NCBI GenBank assembly: GCA_947485165.1
Contig: CANKRG010000007.1
Coordinates: 1-55,705 of the forward strand
Origin: Comamonadaceae bacterium
GTDB lineage: Bacteria; Pseudomonadota; Gammaproteobacteria; Burkholderiales; Burkholderiaceae_C
Length of the DNA: 55,705 bases
Direction: 5' to 3'
Shown here one piece after another: positions 27,512-34,542 of the stretch. Position 1 is the stretch's first letter, and each line of letters starts with the position of its first letter. The notes beneath the pieces were generated by a model. It was given only the letters and a program-made list of their open reading frames with translations, was not told where the DNA came from and did not search any database. Position numbers and translations under genes: made by a program.

Positions 27512-27525
27512 TCAATAATTATTGA
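27512..27525. promoter_or_regulatory. Perfect 14-bp AT-rich palindrome downstream of the torD-like gene
   Basis: TCAATAATTATTGA is its own reverse complement. It lies 10 nt after the torD-like stop and about 125 nt before the Tat-target gene, so it could be an operator for the downstream formate dehydrogenase genes. It does not match the FNR consensus. It could also be chance in AT-rich DNA. Confidence 0.35.
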
Positions 27526-27535
27526 TGCTGGTCAT

Positions 27536-28171
27536 TTACACGAGCATGTCAAAGCCTTGCGCTTCTACGCCCATAAATGCGCGGATGAGTTCGGCTAGTG
27601 AGGCGTAGAATTTTGCTTTATTATTATTTTGAATATCATCACACATCAAGCTAACCCATGGTTGTATGTGCGTTGAGAAAAACTCGCGCTGGCGTGTCAA
27701 GTTGGCGACAGCAACATCCTCGCCTGCGATCAAATACCGCATCACTTCGCACAAATAGGCGAAATGGTCTTCAGTATCAGACATCACCTCTGAGCGTTCC
27801 AAACCCAGGCTCTGGAGCTCGGTGCGCAGTCTGGCCAGTGGTTTTTCGTTTAAAAAACCGCTCAAATAATGCGAACCATACAAATAGACTTCAGGCTTGC
27901 CGACGCCACCAAACAGTGCGTCGTATTCGTCTTTGATGGCTTGGTCCGACATGGAGCGGGTCACGCCGACGAAGTTGCGCCAAGGTTCTTCTAAAAAAGC
28001 ACCAGCTGCTGGTGTGTCGGTCGCAGCAACGCGTATTTGTGCTATTAATTCAATAGCAGGTGAGGCGTATAATACACTGGCTAGAAGGCCGTACAGCTCT
28101 GATCTTGCGGTTTCTTCATCAAGTGTGTTGGTAAGCTGTGCAGCGAGTAGGGAATCATTGCTTGTTGCCAT
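27536..28171 (-). CDS. TorD/DmsD-family molecular chaperone
   Basis: A 211-residue all-helical chaperone of the type that binds Tat signal peptides and guides cofactor insertion into molybdoenzymes. Seen: ARSELYGLLASVLYASP, the region DALFGGVGKPEVYLYGSHYLSGFLNEKPLARLR (the family's core motif) and DHFAYLCEVMRYLIAG. The TTG at 28177 is inside the upstream gene; the ATG at 28171 follows its TGA by 2 nt. Residues 30-44 (LASVLYASPAIELIA) are encoded by a 46-nt repeat copy. The likely client is the Tat formate dehydrogenase two genes downstream. Confidence 0.88.
   Translation of the reverse strand: MATSNDSLLAAQLTNTLDEETARSELYGLLASVLYASPAIELIAQIRVAATDTPAAGAFLEEPWRNFVGVTRSMSDQAIKDEYDALFGGVGKPEVYLYGSHYLSGFLNEKPLARLRTELQSLGLERSEVMSDTEDHFAYLCEVMRYLIAGEDVAVANLTRQREFFSTHIQPWVSLMCDDIQNNNKAKFYASLAELIRAFMGVEAQGFDMLV
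28040..28085 (-). repeat. 46-nt interspersed element, in-frame copy in the torD-like gene
   Basis: In gene orientation it begins TCTAGCCAGTGTATT and ends TGCTATTGAATTAATAGCA. By hand count 34 of 46 positions equal the 20728 copy with no gap. Codon 8 of the element, TAA in intergenic copies, is TCA here. The encoded segment includes part of the family's conserved N-terminal helix, so either the element was accommodated or the similarity is partly convergent. Confidence 0.6.
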
Positions 28172-28173
28172 GT

Positions 28174-30309
28174 TCAAATGTCCGTGATCTTAGATTCATT
28201 GGTGGTCGAATACATGTCGATGACACGGCAATCGCTGCACATTTTGAGGCGTTCAGCGGCAGCGCCCTGAAACATGCTGTGCCCTGACAACTTACCGACC
28301 ATGGCTTCAATCGCTTTGAGTGTGCCAAAGGGTTTGCTGCATCGAATGCATGAATACGGTTTCATCTCGTTGATCACCACAGGGTCTTTGCGTGATGGCG
28401 CTAAATTCAGCTGCGGAATCAAGGTGATGGCGTTTTCAGGGCATGTTTTTGCACACAGGCCACATTGAACGCAGTTTTTCTCAACCAGTTTTAGTTGCGG
28501 CGAGTCCACATTGTCTTGCAGCGCGCTGGCTGGGCAAGCGTTCACGCAGCTTAGGCACATGGTGCAAGCATCTTTGTTGATGACGATGGCTCCGAGAGGA
28601 GAGCCTTTGGCTGGCATCGCTATCACCGCTGGTTTTGTAAAATTAGCAGGTGCAAATTCGATCAAATGGTCTAGCGCCAGTTCCATGGTGGCGCGTTTGT
28701 CGGCTTGAATAGCGAAGCCGGCATTACGACTCACGACTTGGGCGATCGGAGCTTGCAAGGCTGTATCAACAGCTGCTATATCTTGAATATCCTTGGCTTC
28801 TATAAGCCGGAAATGCTCTCCTGTATAGCCCAGTCCCGTCAAAATAGACTGCGCCACAGCCATTTGTTCAGTCAAAGCAGCGCGGTATTGCGGCGCCTCT
28901 TCATCGGTCAGCAGGACCCAAACTTGCGATGCGCCGTAGGCAACCGCGGTCAGCCACACATCCAAACCAACGGATGATGTGTGCCACAAGCTCACAGGCA
29001 AAACACGCGCAGGCACGCCTTGCGTCGTTTTGTTGATTTGTGCCGAGCGACCCAATGCATTCAGCAACTTTGAACCCGCTTCTTGGCTGTGCAGCAAAAC
29101 AGCTGCATTTTTACCACCGCTGCGGGCATAGGTGCTCAGCATGGTCTTGAGTTTGACGCCTTGCTCGCTCGCCCGTGGGTACGCAAACGTCAGCGCGCCG
29201 CTAGGACATACCGTGGTGCATGAACCGCAGCCGACGCATAAATTGGGATTGACTTTGATCTGTTGGCGGTCTTTTTCGCTGCTGATGGCTTTGGCCGAGC
29301 ACACATCGATACAGGCATTGCAGCCGACTTTTTCATTGCGGCTGTGGGCACAGAGCTTTTGCTTGTAGTTGAAAAACTTAGGCTTCTCAAACTCGCCGAC
29401 CAAACCTCGCAAACTCATCAATGGTTTTGGATCAACACCATCCCAACGGAAATAGCCTTGCGGTAGCGCGTGTTGTGTGAAGCCGTTGTCACTGTTAATA
29501 CTGGCAACGTCACGCAGATCCAAAATAAGATCAAACTTATCGCTCGAGCTTTCTGCGTCACGGTTGAAGTCAATCGCGCCAGCCACCTGACAGGCTTTGA
29601 CGCAGCTGCGGTGTGATGTGCAAAGCGACATATCGACTTGGTAGTCCAAACCAATCGCGTCTTCCGGGCAGGCGGTGACGCAAGCGTTGCAGCGGGTGCA
29701 AACGTCTAAATCGATGGGGTTATTTCGCAACCACTTGAGCTCAAAAGCGCCAAGCCAGCCAGAAAGAGATTCAATTTTCCCGCCTAAAACGGGGTATTGG
29801 CGCTCTTGCATCGCTAACAAATTCATGGCCAATAAGTTGCTAGCGTTTTTCGTTCCTTGGGTGAAAATGCTGATGTCCAGCTCATCGCCCAGCAAGCCAG
29901 CAGCACGTTCGGCAGTAGCCAGATCACCAATAATCAACACGCGCCCAGCGCTTTTGTAGGTCACGGTTGAAACTGGCTCAGGCTCAGCCAAATGTGCAAC
30001 GGCTAAAAGCGCTGCAATTTTCGGGCTGGCTTTGCTGGCGTCTTTGCTCCAGCCGCCCATTTCACGAATGTTGACAAAGCGAATCGGCGAACTTGCACCC
30101 ACCGTTTGCTCGGCTAGCTCGGTGAACAAGCGCTTTTCTTGGGTGCAAGCGACGACAACGTCTTCGCCAGATTGAATGGCTTGCTGGAAACTACCAGCCT
30201 CGCGGCGGCACAGGGTGGTGTGGAGGGTTAAATTTTCATTCAGCGCCGCGCCCAAGCTTGTGGGGTCCAGCGGCATGGTTTTGCTGCAATCGCAAATCAG
30301 AGTGGTCAT
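28174..30309 (-). CDS. Polyferredoxin of the formate dehydrogenase cluster
   Basis: A 711-residue cytosolic protein with no membrane helices. It begins MTTLICDCSKTMPLD. An N-terminal domain (residues about 20-130) and a Rossmann-like VLIIGDLATAERAAGLLG precede several cluster sites: CTRCNACVTACP, an unusual CTSHRSCVKAC, CNACIDVC, CVGCGSCTTVCP, CTMCLSCVNACP and CVQCGLCAKTCP. The C-terminus has a CIRC...CSDC pair. It probably shuttles electrons or sulfur/iron for the dehydrogenases. Its N-terminus overlaps the DUF3306 gene by 74 nt. The function is inferred from context. Confidence 0.85.
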   Translation of the reverse strand: MTTLICDCSKTMPLDPTSLGAALNENLTLHTTLCRREAGSFQQAIQSGEDVVVACTQEKRLFTELAEQTVGASSPIRFVNIREMGGWSKDASKASPKIAALLAVAHLAEPEPVSTVTYKSAGRVLIIGDLATAERAAGLLGDELDISIFTQGTKNASNLLAMNLLAMQERQYPVLGGKIESLSGWLGAFELKWLRNNPIDLDVCTRCNACVTACPEDAIGLDYQVDMSLCTSHRSCVKACQVAGAIDFNRDAESSSDKFDLILDLRDVASINSDNGFTQHALPQGYFRWDGVDPKPLMSLRGLVGEFEKPKFFNYKQKLCAHSRNEKVGCNACIDVCSAKAISSEKDRQQIKVNPNLCVGCGSCTTVCPSGALTFAYPRASEQGVKLKTMLSTYARSGGKNAAVLLHSQEAGSKLLNALGRSAQINKTTQGVPARVLPVSLWHTSSVGLDVWLTAVAYGASQVWVLLTDEEAPQYRAALTEQMAVAQSILTGLGYTGEHFRLIEAKDIQDIAAVDTALQAPIAQVVSRNAGFAIQADKRATMELALDHLIEFAPANFTKPAVIAMPAKGSPLGAIVINKDACTMCLSCVNACPASALQDNVDSPQLKLVEKNCVQCGLCAKTCPENAITLIPQLNLAPSRKDPVVINEMKPYSCIRCSKPFGTLKAIEAMVGKLSGHSMFQGAAAERLKMCSDCRVIDMYSTTNESKITDI

Positions 30310-30940
30310 CGTTAGGTCCGGAAATAGGTGTCGATATGGGTGTCGTTTGTGGAGGTAAATTTTCTATCCTCGACTGTGCCACAGATTGCATGCTTACGGT
30401 ATGAGCATCATCCCCAATGGGAGCCTCTATTAATGTTGCTGTTTGCGCCGTTTTTGCGTCTAAAGCAGCTTTTTCAGCGGCAGCTTCGGCCTCTTCTTCA
30501 GCTTTGAACAAATTCAAAAACTTGGCGCTGACCATTTGCCGCAGCATAGATTCAGGAATTGGGTCTGGCTTGGAATAATCATCAATGTAGATGTCCAGCC
30601 TGTCCATCACGTTGTAATGTGGGTCGGTAAACAGCTTTTTCATCGCTGTATTACGCACTTCAGGCGACACGTTTTTGGCAAGGAAGGGTGAAAAATCGGA
30701 CTCTGCTGTCAATTCATGAACATCTGCCATCGTCGGCAGTGGGACTTCGGGTTTTTCCGCAACAGCAGTTTTTTCTGAAGTTTGGGCAGAAGGTAGGTTT
30801 GAAGCTTTGTCGGCTAGTGCAACGGGCTTGGTCGTAATTTCAGGCTCTGCCAAGGGCTTTCCTGCACGAATATCTTGCTTACGTTGTGACCAACGACCCA
30901 AAAACCCCTCTTGAGAACCTTCATTATTGCTATCCGCCAT
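30236..30940 (-). CDS. DUF3306 protein
   Basis: A 234-residue protein of unknown function. The ORF track extends to 31006, but the ATG at 30940 has GGAGG 7 nt upstream and starts MADSNNEGSQEGFLGRWSQRKQD, the family N-terminus. LTAESDFSPFLAKNVSPEVRNTAMKKLFTDPHYNVMDRLDIYIDDYS is the conserved core, seen in three adjacent blocks. The tail is Ala/Glu-rich and ends with DDHSDLRLQQNHAAGP. It overlaps DUF3305 by 11 nt and the polyferredoxin by 74 nt. Co-occurrence with formate dehydrogenases suggests a maturation factor. Confidence 0.82.
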   Translation of the reverse strand: MADSNNEGSQEGFLGRWSQRKQDIRAGKPLAEPEITTKPVALADKASNLPSAQTSEKTAVAEKPEVPLPTMADVHELTAESDFSPFLAKNVSPEVRNTAMKKLFTDPHYNVMDRLDIYIDDYSKPDPIPESMLRQMVSAKFLNLFKAEEEAEAAAEKAALDAKTAQTATLIEAPIGDDAHTVSMQSVAQSRIENLPPQTTPISTPISGPNDDHSDLRLQQNHAAGPHKLGRGAE

Positions 30941-31538
30941 GGTTGTTACCTCCAGGAAAGCCGCCACCTCTATTCTTTTCGGTTGAGATTGAGGCAGGAT
31001 TGCCAAACCTGTCCTCTAAACGTTTGAAACTATCAGGTCGTTTACGCTTTTTGAGTTCACTGACGTGGTGTTGGTCCACAAAGGCTTTTAGCCAAACGAC
31101 AACTTCAGGCGGCAGCGGCACTTGTTCCACAGTTTCTTGTGCATCCAGCCAGCGGCCAGCGTCATGGTAGCTCAGGCTCACCATTTCGGGTTTGGCGATA
31201 GGCTCATCGGTGATGCCTGCTTCTTCTTCCATGCGCCACAGCACAAACCAGCAGGGCGCATTTGTCGTCACATTCAGGTAATACCCTTCGGCATCATCTG
31301 TGAATAATTCTGCGCAGTAGCCGCTATGCAGCCATCGCTCAGTGTTTTCATTCTTTGATAATAATTGCGATTTTTTATCACTGAAACCGGCCTGCGAGCT
31401 ATCCTCTTGAGCAACTTCTTCGTTCAAAACGACTTGCTCCAATACCCAGCGATGCGACTGCCAGCGGCTCATCGCACCGACGATAGGCTCGCGGCGCATG
31501 ATGACTGAAACGCTTAAAGCGGGGCGTGGGGAAGACAT
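30930..31538 (-). CDS. DUF3305 protein
   Basis: A 202-residue protein of unknown function, in the family found with DUF3306. Seen: LSVSVIMRREPIVGAMSRWQ followed by HRWVLEQVV, GYYLNVTTNAPCWFVLWRMEEE, and MVSLSYHDAGRWLDAQE with VWLKAFVDQHHV. There is no signal peptide, so it is cytosolic. It lies between fdsA (79 nt upstream) and DUF3306, making it the link between the NAD-dependent and the periplasmic enzyme genes. No catalytic motif is obvious. Confidence 0.82.
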   Translation of the reverse strand: MSSPRPALSVSVIMRREPIVGAMSRWQSHRWVLEQVVLNEEVAQEDSSQAGFSDKKSQLLSKNENTERWLHSGYCAELFTDDAEGYYLNVTTNAPCWFVLWRMEEEAGITDEPIAKPEMVSLSYHDAGRWLDAQETVEQVPLPPEVVVWLKAFVDQHHVSELKKRKRPDSFKRLEDRFGNPASISTEKNRGGGFPGGNNHGG

Positions 31539-31585
31539 AGGTAGTGATGATATCGTTCAAAGTCTTCCCCCAGCTATTTAATTCA

Positions 31586-31626
31586 GGGTATTTCAGCCAG
31601 TTCAGTAACTGAATACTTCAATACCC
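31586..31626 (-). other. Imperfect hairpin spanning the fdsA stop codon
   Basis: GGGTATT (31586-31592) pairs with AATACCC (31620-31626), and inside it CAGTT/AACTG can pair with a 4-nt loop. No T-tract follows on the minus strand. It may be an mRNA-processing or attenuation element between fdsA and the DUF3305 gene. Confidence 0.4.
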
Positions 31627-34542
31627 CGTCTTAAGTGCTGCTTTGCCACCTTTGGTAACAGAAACAGCGCAATACTTGAACTCAGGAATTTTTCCCACAG
31701 GATCAAGTGCTGCATTCGTCATCATGTTCGCCGCCGCTTCGTAGTAGGCGAAGGGGATAAATACGGCCCCGCGCGGTGTACCATCATCACGACGGATGTG
31801 AATCGCCACTTCGCCCCGACGTGATTTGACAGTGATGACATCGCCCGCGTTCAAGCCCATGGCTGTCATGTCTGCCCCGCACAGCGACGCAGTCGCCATA
31901 GGTTCTAAAGCGTCCAGCACCGAAGCGCGGCGCGTCATGCTGCCGGTATGCCAATGTTCCAATTGGCGGCCGGTGATCAACACAAAGGGATATTGCGCAT
32001 CAGGCCGTTCATCCGCTGGAATGATATCTGCAGGCACAAGCTGCACACGCCCATCGGCGGTTGGGAAAGTGTCGATAAACACGGTGGGTTGGCCAGGGTC
32101 TTCAGCGCTTAGGCAAGGGTAGGTCACGCTAGATTCGCGCTCCAAACGTTCCCATGTGATGCCAGCAATGGCCGCATGCATCGCTTGACGCATTTCTTCA
32201 TACACTTCTGCCACGCCTGAATGCTCACCCTGGTAAAAGGCCCCCACGTTTGTCGCTTCGCGTACTGCACTGCCCCCCGAGGGGGCTACGCCTGCTTGGG
32301 GCGGCCCGGCGCTGGCGTTGTCCCAGTTCACCCCCATGCGGAAAGCGATTTCCTGGATGATCCACAAATCGGGCTTGGCATCGCCCGGTGGGGTGATGGC
32401 TTGTTTGCCCATTTGCACCATGCGGTCGGTGTTGCTCACCGTGCCTGTTTTTTCCGGCCAAGCGGTTGCGGGCAGCACCACATCGGCCAGCCAAGCGGTT
32501 TCGGTCATGAAAATGTCTTGCACCACCAAATGGTCTAACGATGCCAAAGCATGGCGGGCATGGTTCAAATCAGGGTCACTCATCGCGGGGTTTTCACCCA
32601 TGATGTACATGCCACGCACCTTGTGTGGGTCACTGTCAGGCGCAAGTGCCTTGTGCATGATTTCCACCACCGTGTAGCCCGGTTGGTCGTCCAGCTTGGT
32701 CTGCCAAAAATCTTCAAACCACGCATGCACGCCCTTGTCGGTGACGCGCTGGTAATTGGGGAACATCATCGGAATCAATCCAGCATCGCTGGCACCTTGC
32801 ACATTGTTTTGCCCACGCAGCGGGTGCAAGCCAGAGCCGGGTTTGCCAATCTGTCCCGTCACCGTGACCAAAGCAATCAAACAGCGCGCATTGTCGGTGC
32901 CGTGGATGTGCTGGCTGATGCCCATGCCCCATAAAATCATCGCACCTTTGGCTTTGGCAAACTCGCGCGCTACTTCGCGCAGCGTTTCGGCCGGCACGCC
33001 GCAAATCGGGGCCATGGCCTCGGGGCTGTAACCTTTGACATTCTCACGCAGCGCTTCAAAGTTGCTGGCGCGGGTGCGGATGAATTCTTCGTCCGTTAAG
33101 CCTTCTTCAATCACGGTATGGATCAAGGCGTTCAGCATCGCCACGTCTGTGTCGGGCTTGAATTGCATCGTGCGCCAAGCATGGGTGCTGATGTCAGTAC
33201 GGCGCGGATCGGCTAAAACGATTTTGGTGCCGTTTTTAGCGGCGTTTTTCATCCACGTAGCCGCCACAGGATGGTTGGAAGTAGGGTTGGAGCCGATCAC
33301 CAAAATCAGCCCGGCGTGTTCGACATCACTGACCTGGTTGCTCACCGCACCAGAGCCCACACCTTCTAAAAGTGCCGCCACGCTAGAGGCATGGCACAGC
33401 CGCGTGCAGTGGTCCACATTGTTGCTGCCAAAGCCGGTACGCACCAGTTTCTGGAACAAATACGCCTCTTCGTTGCTGCCTTTGGCCGAGCCAAAACCAG
33501 CCAGCGATTTCTTGCCATAGGTGTCGCGCAAACCCACCAGCTTGCCCGATGTGTAGGCCAAAGCCTCTTCCCATGTGGCTTCGCGGAAGACTTCGCGCCA
33601 GTCTGCGGGATTGCGGGTGATCAGTTCGTCTTTTGCTATACCTTCTTTACGAATCAAAGGCACAGTCAAACGCTGGTCATGGTGTGCGTAGTCAAAGCCA
33701 AAGCGGCCTTTGACGCACAGCCGGTTGTGGTTCGCCGGGCCATCGCGGCCATCCACACTCACGATTTTGTTGTCTTTGACGTTGTAGGTCAGCAAGCAAC
33801 CGACGCCGCAGAACGGGCAGACCGAATCAACTTTTTTATCAACAATTTGTGAGCCTACTTGGGTTTTTGGCATCAGCGCGCCCGTCGGGCAGGCTTGCAC
33901 GCATTCGCCGCAAGCCACACAGGTGCTTTCGCCCATTTTCTCGCCAATATCAAAAACAATCTCGCTGTGCGAGCCGCGCATCGCGTAGCCAATCACGTCA
34001 TTCACCTGCTCTTCACGGCAGGCGCGCACGCAGCGGTTGCACTGGATGCAGGCATCCAAGTTCACCGCCATGGCGGGGTGGGAGTAGTCTGATTTCGGTT
34101 GCTCGCGGCGCAAGGCTTTCAGCTCTGGACGCACCGACACATCCATGCGTGCTGCCCAGTCGCTCAGTTCACCGTGTTGTTGCGATTCATCTTTTTCATT
34201 CCATTTGTAGCCCGTGTCCGGCATGTCGCTGAGCAACATTTCCAGTACCATTTTCTGGCTTTTTACCGCACGTTCGCTGGTCGATTTGACCTCCATACCC
34301 GCTGTCACATTGCGGCAGCAGCTCGGTGCAAGGGTGCGTTCGCCGTTGATTTCAACCACACAGGCGCGGCAGTTGCCATCGGCTCTGTAACCTTCTTTGT
34401 AGCAAAGATGGGGAATATCAATGTCGTGGCGTTTGGCCGCATCAATGATGGTTTCGCCTTCAAAGGCTTGCATCGCTACGCCGTCGAGTTTGAAGTCAAG
34501 CAAGGCTGGCATCAACTCTGTTAATTTGGTAGGCGCGTTCAT
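31618..34542 (-). CDS. fdsA: NAD-dependent formate dehydrogenase alpha subunit
   Basis: A 974-residue cytosolic molybdenum enzyme oxidising formate to CO2. The N-terminal NuoG-like part has a [2Fe-2S] site (HLCYKEGYRADGNCRAC...SCC), then CIQCNRCVRAC and CVACGECVQAC clusters. The catalytic part has VCPFCGVGCLLTYNV and the active-site cysteine in DHCTRLCHASSVAALLEG. Later: WGMGISQHIHGTDNARCLIAL. Residues about 744-768 (GPPQAGVAPSGGSAVREATN) are an insertion encoded by a GC-rich repeat. Its ATG overlaps the fdsGB stop by 4 nt. Formate dehydrogenase activity is firmly supported by family. Confidence 0.95.
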   Translation of the reverse strand: MNAPTKLTELMPALLDFKLDGVAMQAFEGETIIDAAKRHDIDIPHLCYKEGYRADGNCRACVVEINGERTLAPSCCRNVTAGMEVKSTSERAVKSQKMVLEMLLSDMPDTGYKWNEKDESQQHGELSDWAARMDVSVRPELKALRREQPKSDYSHPAMAVNLDACIQCNRCVRACREEQVNDVIGYAMRGSHSEIVFDIGEKMGESTCVACGECVQACPTGALMPKTQVGSQIVDKKVDSVCPFCGVGCLLTYNVKDNKIVSVDGRDGPANHNRLCVKGRFGFDYAHHDQRLTVPLIRKEGIAKDELITRNPADWREVFREATWEEALAYTSGKLVGLRDTYGKKSLAGFGSAKGSNEEAYLFQKLVRTGFGSNNVDHCTRLCHASSVAALLEGVGSGAVSNQVSDVEHAGLILVIGSNPTSNHPVAATWMKNAAKNGTKIVLADPRRTDISTHAWRTMQFKPDTDVAMLNALIHTVIEEGLTDEEFIRTRASNFEALRENVKGYSPEAMAPICGVPAETLREVAREFAKAKGAMILWGMGISQHIHGTDNARCLIALVTVTGQIGKPGSGLHPLRGQNNVQGASDAGLIPMMFPNYQRVTDKGVHAWFEDFWQTKLDDQPGYTVVEIMHKALAPDSDPHKVRGMYIMGENPAMSDPDLNHARHALASLDHLVVQDIFMTETAWLADVVLPATAWPEKTGTVSNTDRMVQMGKQAITPPGDAKPDLWIIQEIAFRMGVNWDNASAGPPQAGVAPSGGSAVREATNVGAFYQGEHSGVAEVYEEMRQAMHAAIAGITWERLERESSVTYPCLSAEDPGQPTVFIDTFPTADGRVQLVPADIIPADERPDAQYPFVLITGRQLEHWHTGSMTRRASVLDALEPMATASLCGADMTAMGLNAGDVITVKSRRGEVAIHIRRDDGTPRGAVFIPFAYYEAAANMMTNAALDPVGKIPEFKYCAVSVTKGGKAALKTGY
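32240..32312 (-). repeat. GC-rich interspersed repeat inserted in frame in fdsA
   Basis: About 73 nt with TGCCCCCCGAGGGGGC (stem GCCCCC/GGGGGC) followed on the + strand by CTGCTTGGGGCGGCCCGGCG. I recall very similar repeats scattered between genes in Comamonadaceae. Here it adds about 25 codons, rich in Gly, Pro and Ala, without a stop. The segment does not resemble anything in the family at this loop between LWIIQEIAFRMGVNWDN and VAEVYEEMRQAM. Confidence 0.75.

Noticed and set aside
28745-28815. GCCAAGGATATTCAAGATATAGCA in the polyferredoxin as an eighth genic copy
   Set aside because: Resembles only the right half, needs a codon-length gap and is not supported at the left block; too weak to call.
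31539-31617. Molybdenum cofactor riboswitch near the fds genes
   Set aside because: The structure lies at the 3' end of fdsA and shows none of the conserved Moco-element blocks I can recall.
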